Source: Ichthyophonus hoferi
Taxonomy: Eukaryota; Opisthokonta; Ichthyosporea; Ichthyophonida; Ichthyophonidae
NCBI GenBank assembly: GCA_002751075.1
Contig: NAOQ01000501.1
Coordinates: 1-32,309, forward strand
DNA length: 32,309 nt
Reading direction: 5' to 3'
This document shows positions 22,070-32,309 of the stretch, in pieces; positions within the stretch are counted from its first letter, which is position 1; every line of letters begins with the position of its first letter. Under the pieces are notes generated by a model. That model saw nothing but the letters and a program-made list of their open reading frames with translations. It made no database searches and was not told where the DNA came from. The position numbers and the translations under genes are program-made.

Positions 22070-24384
22070 GACCAGTGTAAGTGATAGCTGCCTGATCAGA
22101 CCTGTCTTTAAGACTCAGTTGTTGTGCTAGAAATTCTACTGAAGGCCCATATACCAAGTCTCTAGATAAGATAACTGGCTGTAGTAATCACATCTCTGTC
22201 ATAATTTAGAAGGGATATATGCTTTGATGTGCTTGGGTGCGAATGTGAAAATCGCACAATATGGTCGATCATTAAGTGGAGCTACGTCACTATATAAAAA
22301 AATACTATTATCGCTATATAGTAAGCACTGACTTTTGAGAGAGTGAGCGATCTGGACACTTATTGTATACAAGAGCCAATGGTAGATTAGGCATTACGAT
22401 AACGATGTAAATATTATAGATATATAATTAAATGCAAAAAAAATCATGTCTGTTTACGAGAACTTTTTATTTTGCTATTGATGCTGCGTATGTTTGAGCG
22501 GGGTCCTTCAGTAACGACTTTTTTTCTCTTTTATACTATTTTTAGAGCCAGTGCTCACTTTTGGTTAACACCAATCTAACTAAAAATGAAGCTCATTATA
22601 AGTATTCGTATTGCCTATTTCAGCTTACGATAGGTCACGGAGAACCACTAGAATTGTCTGATCTTGCCACATTACTTAAATACTATTGTCTCGTCCCTAT
22701 GTAAATAATAAATTAGCTCATTCCTCGTTGATATAAAAGTGTTCATATACTGCATACTTGCTTACTATGACAAGAATCGATCTACTTTATTATCTGGGCT
22801 TCGATCGAACCTTCTTACTCATCTGTGGTTAACGATCTTGTAACAAGTTATTAAAAGGAAGCGTAAAAAGCTGTGTCAACCCAGATTGTTTCAATGCAAA
22901 CTAGTTAATGACCAGGGAGGAACCTTAGTGTAGAAATATTGGTTTCTAATGTAATCATGGACAGAATTTATTATTTATTCTAAATGTTTACTGAAATTCC
23001 AGTCGGTGCATCCCATAACAATGCAGTCACACATTTTGTTCTCCTTATACTAGAGATATACAAAACAGTCACTATGGTGCGATAGAGTGATTTGGAGTAA
23101 AGCATTAGATAAGGAAATAAAACACGAGGTATTACATATTTAATAAAATTTCCAGCTTGCATGCAGTCTTAGGTAAATATATATTATTGGTTGAAGGTTC
23201 AAGAAGTTATCCTTAAAAAAATATCAATAGTAGGCCTTCTATCAGTGTCCTTTATTACGTTAGATAATTGTGCTCTTTACTTTTTTAAAATTTCTTTCAA
23301 TATTCAAGATTGAGAGCTTTTTTGGGTAGTGATAGCTATTTAAAATAAATAAATTCTTTTTTTTTTCTTAAGAGTTTCATGGAGTATTTTTCTTCTTATA
23401 TTGCGTTTTGTATTTCTGTGGTGAGAGAGGGATTCCAAATAAATAGAATAGTCAGTTGCATGATCCACAATGACATTAATGTTTGATGGCTTTTTATTTG
23501 CTTTATCCTGGGAAATAATTTTTTAAATTCTTTACTAAAGGTTCCAATGACAAATTTCTTAACTTAAAATAGTTTATGGCCTCACGTTGAGAAAGCATTG
23601 CCTCCACTTTTGAGACCGAATGTTTTTACATTATTTGACTAGAAATTAATGCACTTACATCAGACCTCAATCTACTAAGTGCTAATATGCTGCCACTGAA
23701 GAAATATGATTGGGATTTTATGCGATTTTTATTTTAGGCATATTCTATGCCATCAATCTTTTTATGGTTTTGAATTTCATAATCAAATATATATTGTTTA
23801 GAAACACACCAATAGATCATGCCTCTAATTATGATTAATTCTTTGTTTTGAATTTTTGGGTCATGTTAGCTCAATCCCTTCTAAGCATTACTGGACTAAT
23901 ACTATAGGCAAAAGCTTTCCAGTTCAGGAAACCACTTTTTGGCAGGTATTAATTCTTTGAGGTCAACTACTATAACAGACGGAGTGTTTGATAGTTCAAC
24001 GGATCCAGTACAAGGGTATAGTGTGAAAGCAATGGGTGCAATGACTATTGAAATGTTAACATAATTCAATAAAGAGATGGAAAATAAAATCTCCAATGAA
24101 CTTGTCTCAATAAGACTATTGCTTCTTTTTTGTTGGAGCTCAGGCTCAAAGAAACTTGAACCGATGTAGCCCAGATGCTATACGATGGGTTAACGTGATT
24201 TGTAAACACTTATGCAGCAATCTCCAAAGAAAAAAGATGTTCATGAACAAAGCGATATTTATTATGTATCAAATGAGTTATTCAAGTGATAAATACTTCA
24301 ATCTTCAGCTGAGGCTAGAAAACTTATCTAGGAAAAGATTAAGAAAACTGTCATAATGATATTGTAGGTGATACTTAGTATATA

Positions 24385-24597
24385 GATTATTGGACTGCCC
24401 GTTTGGGGAAAATATACAAACTCGGATAATATCTGTGTTATTAGCAAGGATAATGATGTAGACTCGACGGTGTCCTGTCTAATATAATTATTTGCAATAG
24501 CTGATGTCTTTTCATTACAACCGTAATTGCGGAGATGACACAAAAAAATGTCTGAAGTTGCAATTAAAATGTGATCGATGATTATTACACTTAACAT
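24385..24597 (-). pseudogene. Second degenerate zinc-ribbon-like fragment
   Basis: On the minus strand one frame reads FNCNFRH, close to YNCKFCH of the fragment at 21145-21378. About 118 nt later another frame reads IRQDTVESTSLSLLITQIL, compared with 111 nt to LLQLIIQIL in the other copy. The match requires a frame change and includes stops, so the segment would be a decayed copy. The pattern I-R-x2-T-x-E-S-x-L-S-L is what Merlin-type transposases show after the zinc ribbon. Weak evidence. Confidence 0.22.
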
Positions 24598-24923
24598 TCC
24601 AGCCCTAGTGATTGGCTTGGAGCATATTGTCCCATCCAGTATATCTTTTGGAAGCTAGAGGATATTTTACATGAAGGAATGGTTTAAACTTTATCATTAC
24701 AACCCTGTAAAATAGATTGATTGTACATAATATTGCTGTATTTTTCAATTAAATAATAATTTTATTTTTTATAACAATTTAGATTTTACACTATGATCTA
24801 TCTTGACGTCTACACTGTATAGATATATTTTTTATAAAAAAAACCTTTGTAACGTAGATTATTTCAGATCTATTTCTGTATATAGCATTATAAGCCTCAT
24901 ATATAGTAATACACATCTACACA

Positions 24924-25069
24924 TGATTGGAGCGAAATTTAATTTTTCACAAGACGTTCAATGGTGCGATTAAGACCAATCAAAATAAACCACCTAATAG
25001 CACCTTACTTATACTTGCGCAAGTGATTCTTGATTGAACATGGGGCAGGCCTCGAATCTGTGCACGTGC
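24924..25069 (+). promoter_or_regulatory. Putative WDR12 promoter: CCAAT, TTGCGCAA and CACGTG elements
   Basis: Within 340 bp upstream of the WDR12 start codon lie TGATTGGA (24924-24931), ACCAATCA (24975-24982), the 12-bp perfect palindrome ACTTGCGCAAGT (25013-25024) and the E-box palindrome GCACGTGC (25062-25069). The first two fit the NF-Y core, the palindrome a bZIP/C-EBP type site, and the E-box a Myc/Cbf1-type bHLH site. E-boxes are known upstream of ribosome-biogenesis genes in several eukaryotes. The sites are seen directly; function is inferred. Confidence 0.45.
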
Positions 25070-25259
25070 TCACAGCGACATTATACACTAATGTACAGTT
25101 GCATGTGGCAGGGATAGTACTATATAGTTAGTATAATTAGTATATATACAAGTTATATTAGCTAAGGTCTCTGTAGTCTCTCACTTCTATCACAGTATCT
25201 ATAGGTACCTATTAAATACTGCAGTCTTCACACGTACAGACCATTCAATAGCAAGCAAT

Positions 25260-28200
25260 ATGGAGCTCCAGGAAGAGGGTGATGTGACCGTACAGGTGTC
25301 ATTCGTGACTAAGGTTCACAAGTATGCAGTGTCGGACGCACCAATTGGTGTACCCATCAAGTTGAGGCGTTATGCCCTCAGTGAGATTATTAATCATCTC
25401 CTTGCTTTGGGTAAGTAGTAATAGCAGAGAAAGAGGAGAAGAGGAATAGATAAAACTAAAGCGAGAAACTTCACAATATGAGCCTCTTGTGGTGTTTATT
25501 GTCCCCATTCTCGTTAGCATATTTTTATGTTTACATGCATATATCAAGATATTATTATAAAAGCACAAAAAGATCCACTCCAATATACTTCAATCCTGAA
25601 GGACTTTCATACTCATCCAAACATACAAGTCATCACCTAGTGCACCTGCATCTCTTATTCGTAAGAAGCCGTATTCTCTCATTCAGATTAAGGTGCAGAT
25701 CTACGTGTTCGTTTATGCTATATTGTATGCCTGTATATTTAGATAAACACTGCAACACTTGACATTATGAAAAAAAAAACTTTGTCAAGCATAGAAATAT
25801 AACTATTGATATAAGAGAAGACGGTATATAGCATGACTTGGTGTGTACACAACACATTTATGGCTATAGTAATGCATAGTTTAATATGCACATATATAAA
25901 TATAAATCAAGGTTAATTGGAAGGTATATACTTATTACTTTAAGTACTTCCTAAGGTTGTCGATGGTCTTAATAGATAATCACTTCCTTGAAGTCTAGGA
26001 AAACAGTCGGAAGGGTAGCTCGGTTGATTTAATAGCTGAAGTGAGAATATTTTGTTTTGAAATGCTACCAGATATAAGTATGACCGCCCTAGAATTTGAT
26101 AAGGGAGGCAATGACCTTTGTAAGTGTTGGTATGTTAAAGGTGGACTACTTTATGTAGAGAGAAACGTGTAGGGAACATGCTACTAGGATGGATAATAAT
26201 ACAGGAAACGGAAGATGCCAAACAATAAACCTACACACTCAGGAGAGGAACCATGCCAACCTTTGCTATTTAATCTGTCTATCCTTTTTATTTATCTCAC
26301 ACATCTCTTTCCTGCTATCCTACAGACACACCTGTAGTATTTGACTTTTTGATCGACGGCCAGTTTTTGCGTAGCAGCATTGAGAAGCATTTACAAGAGA
26401 AGGGACTGAGCACTGAGAATGTGCTGGTGGTGGAGTATGCCGAGGCCCTCCCCCCCCCTTCCCCCATCACCTCCTTTAAACACGATGACTGGGTGGCTGC
26501 TGCACACACCGGACAGAATGGGTGGGTGTTTTGATGTGAATGTGTTTCTAAATATGGTGTAATTAGTTGATTGGTAGGAAGGAATCCATATATGGATGTT
26601 AGGTATGCTTGCTATAGGCTATATAATAGAGTTGCCTATTACAGCTTTAAGTGTTTATTCCTTATAATGGAAGGGTCCCGATCAAGTGTATTCTTTATGT
26701 AAATGATCCCGTGCTATCCTTTATTCTCCCCTATCCTCTGCTAACCCACCTACATGGTGTTTGGCAGTCTCTTTTTAACAGGTACCTATGACAATGCTGT
26801 TCAAATCTGGGTGGCCTCAGGTCAGTGTTTGGCCACCGCCCGTGTACACACCGCCCCTGTAAAGCGTGTACAGTGGATTCCCAAGGGTAAGTACAGGGGG
26901 GCAAGTTAGATAGATATAGGTAGGCAGGTATATGGTTATATATATATAGAGGGATGGACCGTAGGGCAAGTCTTGGGTGAAAAAGAAATTCACCAACTCA
27001 TATGGCTTTATGAGTGATATGCATATGCTATCTGTTGCCTATTTGGGTTTATTAAAGGATTTTAAGAGTATAAAACCGTATACTCTAATGATTATATGCT
27101 CAATTGGGGTTGGTTTGAAAGGCCACATTCTAGTCTATTAGCATTATTTCTGTATCATACTTTGTATCGTTGAGGTAGGTTTGCTGCAAAGGAGAAACTA
27201 GATGAATGAGACAACGAGGTTGTATAGAAATGTCGTTATCAAGGGATGGTTATGAGGGAGGAGGACCATAACATTTTTCATGGTATTCTATGTTTGTACT
27301 GGTTTTTTCTTCTCTATTATAGTAGGTAGTACTTGTTACATAGTTACATATACATGGGGTGTATAGAGAGAGATACTATCTATTCTAATTATTATTACTC
27401 CTGTGGCAGCTGAGCAAAGCACTTACTCAGGCGATCTCTGTGTGAGTGCTTCACAGGATCATACTTTGATTATCTGGGAAGTAAGTAGATCAAATATATG
27501 TACAACACTTTTTTTTATGCGTGTTAATATATATATATATATATATATATTACTTTTATACACCTATCAGCGATGCCTATAGTGAACATACGTGTATTTA
27601 AGGTATCATGATAATCATGAGGTCATAGTCCTTAAACACAGAAATAGTTGTTATGGTTGTTTGCATTTTGGCTTTATTTGAACTTAGCAATTGCATTGTA
27701 TCTAAATACGCAGCTGTAGACCTATATTAATTTCCTGCCTGTCTTAATAAAAACTGTATGAAATTGTGGCCTATCAAAGGTTTACATTAGTTACTTTAAA
27801 ATCTGGCCACATATCATAGCCTCGTCAGAGCTAAGCAAATCAGAAGGTCCAGAAGTTGTGATGGGAGTTGAGTATTGGTTGCTTGTCCAAGTCTCAACAA
27901 CACTTCAATGCTACTGGTGTAGTAGAATACTATACGTATATACTTTCCGTTCATACATTGCTTCTATCTCCGTCTGACCTGTGTTGTGGGGCCTCTCTCT
28001 CTGCAGTACAACTCTGAAGATGACCAGTTGGAGGCTAAGAACCACCTTAAGGGACATACAGGCAGTGTGGATGGTGTCGCGGTCTCCCCCGATGGCACAC
28101 AGGTGTGGTATACCTCTAGGGCCTGTGATGTTTGTTTTTCCCTGCGAAATTTTCACTTTCTTGACTTGCTCTCATTCCCTTTCGTATGCCATTTTCACAA

Positions 28201-31200
28201 TTTTTTTCATTCTTTCTTGTTAGACATTTTATCATATTCTTTATATTTCACGTATGAGCTCGTATCTCCTATACACATCTTCCTATTCATACCCTCCCAT
28301 AGGTATATGCAAGTGGCTATAATGTCATTACCAAAGAGCTTTATTATGGTCTGGAACATAGGCTGTGGGATGATCTATTACCTACTGATTATACACTATG
28401 TAGTTTTACTATAAGGTGTATGCACGATGCCGAACAATAACTATTTTATTATACATATAGTCTTTGCCATCTTTCACCTGCGTTATTAATATGCAAGTAC
28501 TAACAGCCATGCCCCTGAAGATCATCAGTGCTTCGTACGATCACACTCTGAGAATATGGGACGTGATGGGTGATGGGGAGGCTACGGGTGAGAAGGGAAA
28601 GAGACAGAAAATGGCCGACGGACAGGCCAAGGCTATGGTTCCAATGGTGGGTTTAGTGTAATGCAGAGTATATCACATATATATCTATGCATGTATATGT
28701 ATACCAAGTGTGATGGAAGCCACTGCTATACTACTGTGTAGTGTATACTAGATGTAGAGTAGATCTCTAGACTCTAGGGTTATATTATTGTCTACCGGAT
28801 TGTGTTGGGTTAAAATGGGTAATGTATTTATAGGATATTATATTAATATTATATTGCCGGAAATATCCTTATAAGCCTTTTATGGCAAGTGTGTTTTATT
28901 GTTGATTATATTCAATTATTCACTGACATAACTAACTTAATTTCTTGCATTAATATATATATATATAGGCATCAGCAGCTATGCTTGCAGGTCACCAAGG
29001 ACCCGCTTCCGCCATAGTATGGGGCGAGGTAAGCATTGATTCTACCTACTTATGTAGCACATTCTTATAGTATAGCGTACTATAATATAATATAACATAA
29101 AATAACATAAATATATATATTTTTTCTTTGTTTTTCTATAACCAAGTCACTTGTTTCTAGTATATACATCACAACTGCCAGGCCTCTCTAGGGCTGGACA
29201 CTGTATTTGTATGATTTCATCTTTTCTACCTAGCCATAAGATTATTAATTTTAAAAGTTCTTCACCAATGAATATACCACAAATTTATTTAAAATCACCA
29301 TGCCTACCTTGATATAGGATGTCTCTAACCTGTTCTGTGTATAGTTTTGCTGTATTGTATATTTCTATAATGGTATATATATCAGGTACACAATAATGTC
29401 CTACCTAACCACCACGTACTGCTTTTTTTCCTACCAAAACAAAAACATTCTATATCTACACTATAAACGTGTTGTCCATGTATGCTCATTTTTCTCTCAT
29501 TTCTTTTTACAGAGGAAAAGTGTATTTAGTGCCGGGTGGGACCATACCATTCGTCAGTGGGATTTGAATACTGGAGTCAATGTTCACACTATGGTATTAC
29601 AGCTTTCTTATCTGTTAACCTCTCAGAGTTACATGGCTTATATATAGAGCGGGTTGGGTAGTAGGGAACCGAGCCAAGGCACATCCAATTGTATAAGAGT
29701 AGAGAGGGTACTGGCGGCTATATTAACTGTTTATATGTATTTGCATACACAATTAAAAAATATACTGGATGGTGTACAGGAAGGAAGCATGGGCACTGCA
29801 TGCGGCATCTTTTTTATTGTGTATTAGGGAATGTATATTATAATATCCACCTTGTCAAAGCTCTTTTCTCAAGTGCTTATCACACACTAACCATCCTACC
29901 CTCCTCCCTTCCTCTTTCTTTCGCTATCTCTTTTACAAACTCGTGTTTATTCATACACGCACCCACTCCTTCGCCTACCCCTATACTGTGGATCTCTCTT
30001 CTACCTTCATTGATGCATACAGACTGGTCTTAAGAGTATTACTGACCTTTCTTATTCATCTGGTTCCAATCTACTTGCTACCGCTGGTGCCGATAAGTTG
30101 CTTCGCATCTGGGATCCTAGAGAGCGAGGTTGTTCTTTCTTCTTCATTCTACCTATTTATATATTCTTATTTATACAATTACATACATATATGTTCATAT
30201 GTGTTTATATTTGTGACATAAATCTACCTATACATTTATAAATGCAATCATTATTTTTATTGTAACTTTTAAATACTGGTTGTTTGATCTCTAGCGTGCC
30301 CTATACATCATATACCAAGATGTGGTTTAAATCAACAGAATACGTGTTTGTTTGTGTTATTGGTGACGTGTGCGACAGATTGTATGCAGTGGTGTAGCCA
30401 AATGAATGGTTTATGGAAAGGGTAAAGGTACAAAAGCTCATGGATCTCTGCGTATCCCCCCCAACACTCACCTTCTACTCGTTGTTGCTGCATTAAAATG
30501 CGAAAGAATTATCTTGGATATGACATTTTGATTCTTTTCTTGGTATAATGAGGGAGGTATTAAGAATGATTTACATGGAAGGGAAAGGAGGGGAGCTCCC
30601 CTCCTGTGACCTGATAAGAAAATTTTCTGATCACTGACTGAGCATGCTATACTGCAGGCGGTATCGTGGTTAAGCTGAAACTTGCCTCCCACACGGATAT
30701 GGTATCATGTGTGGCCTGGTCGCCCAGCAATTCCCATCAGGTCGTGTCAGGTGGTTATGATGGTGCCTGGAAGATCTGGGACATCCGTAGCTCTGGGCCC
30801 CTCCACTCCACACAGGGTATGTATGCTGCTGTTGTCTTGAATGAATTCTCTAACTTAATCTTTTGTGGTTTTTTTTTAAAGCATTTTATTCCGCTTTACT
30901 ATGTGTTATTCTATATCTTGATCCGCGTACATGTAGAATGAGGTGATCCCTAGGGTGGTTCTCTTTCATGTTTTATATTTCTCTATATCAAAAATATAGT
31001 TGTTCTTTAAAACTCCTGCCTATCTTCTATTGTGTATGAACTTTTACACTTTCATTTCTATTATTGCATTTATATTAATCGGTAAACCTGTTCCACATCC
31101 CACTAATTTCTTTCTTATACCATTCAGCCCATGAGGACAAGGTACTATGTGTTGATTGGTCTCTCTCTGAGATGGTACTAACTGGAGGTGCTGACTGCCA

Positions 31201-31243
31201 ATTGGGAGTTCACAAAGTGAGCAAAAAGATCCAGGAAAATTGA
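25260..31243 (+). CDS. WDR12: WDR12/Ytm1 ribosome biogenesis protein
   Basis: WDR12 (yeast Ytm1) is the WD40 member of the PeBoW complex with Pes1 and Bop1, needed for 60S subunit maturation in the nucleolus; its NLE domain is the docking site for the Rea1/midasin AAA protein. Exons: 25260-25410, 26326-26521, 26768-26886, 27410-27480, 28007-28102, 28461-28646, 28969-29028, 29513-29593, 30023-30128, 30658-30816, 31128-31243. All are GT-AG with consistent phase, giving 446 residues (human about 423). Residues 1-110 are the NLE domain (VQVSFVTKVHKYAV, FDFLIDGQFLRSSIEKHL). Seven WD blades follow, for example LFLTGTYDNAVQIW, CVSASQDHTLIIWE, SASYDHTLRIWDV, FSAGWDHTIRQWDL, ATAGADKLLRIWDP, VSGGYDGAWKIWDI and AHEDKVLCVDW...LTGGAD. 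The usual charged insert is present after blade 3 (GEKGKRQKMADGQ). The exon 5/6 junction is uncertain: the phase-correct acceptor at 28461 adds about 17 residues within blade 3. Confidence 0.94.
27527..27551. repeat. (TA)n repeat
   Basis: TA run in WDR12 intron 4, shortly after the donor of exon 27410-27480. Confidence 0.85.
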
Positions 31244-32309
31244 ATGGCTTCTCAGGGACCAGCAATCGAATACTAGTATATACTGGTGGACATATGGAAA
31301 GCCATGCCAGCCTGTATGCTTTTTTATTTATTTATGTTGTAATTTTAAGCTAGTAATTAGGATTATTTTTATTATTAATGACAGAGTCATTGACCTCGTA
31401 TTGCGCTATTTGATTGGTTAATCTTCACTATAAATAATTTATTGGTTGCAAGGTTCTTAAATTCTATTTGGCAGTACAATACTTAAAGATATATATTTAT
31501 TTTCGGTATTTCAGTATTAGTATACCGATTGGCTGGCGGCTTTACAGTAAATAGGGATCTCATCATAGATCAATAGATCAAACAGATTCAATAATTTCAT
31601 TAATTGCTAATTTTATGATTAAGTAGTACATTCTACGTATCAGTGAATTAAGTAGTATATGTGGAGCGAAAAGCATTCGCAATTGATGTAATCAAGGAAA
31701 GAGCTTTCAAAGCTCAATTCCGATTTGATTTATCTTGGGATAATTAGATTACTGACAGGTCAATACATCGGCGGAAGACTTTATAACGCCAACTCCGTTC
31801 ATTAGCAATGGCCGAAAAGCCCAAGGCTGAAGAGCTTGTGGTCGTAAACCGTAAAAATGATTTAAATAAAATCCTTTTACTACTTAGTAAGAGCCGTCAG
31901 ATAGCACATTGCTTAGGCTTCCTGCCTATGGCAAGTCCTGCTGACTTGTTTAATAATAAAAATGTGTTTTAGTATATCTGCACTCCGTGTATGCAAAGTG
32001 ATATGTTTAAACGCCTCTTAATTCGGTATTCTCTCTCCTTTTAAACGAATATAAGACACAGGAACGTTCCCGTTTTTACTTATTATTCCCAACAATATAT
32101 ATAACCATTTTCATCTCAATCACGTAGTATCTTTAATCATTCTAAAAAGTATTATATTTCTGTCTGTATATGCCATGGTCAGAGCCTAGATGCAATATTC
32201 TAAGAATATATCGTGATGCCAGGATGATAACTGTAATAGGTCATGAATTATATGACCTATTTCTCAATATCCTTCTTGCTTTCGTAGTGTATGCACTCCT
32301 TATATGGGG
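31244..32309. other. 3' flank of WDR12
   Basis: AT-rich sequence with TGATTGGT at 31411-31418 and the 54-residue ORF at 31808-31972. An AATAAA occurs at 31865-31870, which is far (620 nt) from the stop and lies inside that ORF. No further gene was recognised to the window end. Confidence 0.5.
31808..31972 (+). CDS. Small ORF with QIAHCLGFLPMASP motif (54 aa, uncertain)
   Basis: A 54-residue ORF beginning MAEKPKAEELVVVNRKN and containing QIAHCLGFLPMASPADLF, about 560 nt past the WDR12 stop. Its central part matches the ORF at 20424-20582 in both DNA and frame. The start is charged and Lys/Glu-rich, unlike the other copy. It could be a fragment of a repeated element, or lie within the WDR12 3' untranslated region. 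I do not recognise the family. Confidence 0.3.
   Translation: MAEKPKAEELVVVNRKNDLNKILLLLSKSRQIAHCLGFLPMASPADLFNNKNVF

Larger units (their letters stand above)
17755..25259. other. Intergenic AT-rich region between PFKFB and WDR12 (head-to-head)
   Basis: About 7.5 kb between two divergently transcribed genes. The first few hundred bases should hold the PFKFB leader and promoter, but I could not place a leader exon. Then come a slightly GC-richer patch at 18630-18740, a small plus-strand ORF (20424-20582), two minus-strand zinc-ribbon-like fragments (21145-21378 and 24385-24597), an N gap, and the WDR12 promoter. The rest holds nothing I recognise. Confidence 0.6.

Noticed and set aside
21407-22157. 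Long ORFs across 21407-22157 on both strands
   Set aside because: They consist almost entirely of the N gap.

Overview
The window is nuclear DNA from an intron-rich, AT-rich eukaryote. I could assemble three conserved protein-coding genes exon by exon, using GT-AG junctions and codon phase. From left to right they are: the 5' two-thirds of a PAN3 homologue (minus strand, running off the left edge), a complete bifunctional 6-phosphofructo-2-kinase/fructose-2,6-bisphosphatase (PFKFB, minus strand), and a complete WDR12/Ytm1 ribosome-biogenesis protein (plus strand). All exons are short (35-196 nt apart from the 832-nt first coding exon of PAN3), and most introns are 250-1900 nt. The PAN3 linker is of the animal type ([29 protein letters not shown]). 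Together with large intron numbers and abundant microsatellites this suggests an opisthokont, perhaps a unicellular holozoan such as an ichthyosporean. That placement is an inference, not a sequence match.

Layout. 1-4703: PAN3 exons, with CATA, GATA and GATAT-type arrays in its introns. 4704-6896: upstream region of PAN3 and 3' flank of PFKFB, holding a CRE/CCAAT cluster and one unidentified open stretch. 6897-17754: PFKFB, 15 exons, with several pentanucleotide arrays, a 20-bp minisatellite and a 185-base N gap in its introns. 17755-25259: about 7.5 kb of AT-rich intergenic DNA with a 591-base N gap, two degenerate zinc-ribbon-like fragments that may come from a Merlin/IS1016-type DNA transposon, and one copy of a small repeated coding-like motif. 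25260-31243: WDR12 in 11 exons behind a compact promoter with CCAAT, TTGCGCAA and CACGTG elements. 31244-32309: 3' flank with the second copy of the small repeated motif.

The three genes act in unrelated processes: mRNA poly(A) shortening in the cytoplasm, control of glycolysis through fructose-2,6-bisphosphate, and 60S subunit assembly in the nucleolus. Nothing suggests they form a functional cluster. No tRNA, rRNA, CRISPR, phage or prokaryotic features were seen. The observations most worth following are the strong excess of the octamer TGATTGGT (13 copies, about 1 expected), the pair of small ORFs sharing QIxxCLGxLPxxSP, the PAN3 domain order (PAM2 before two CCCH fingers), and the unresolved exon 5/6 junction of WDR12.
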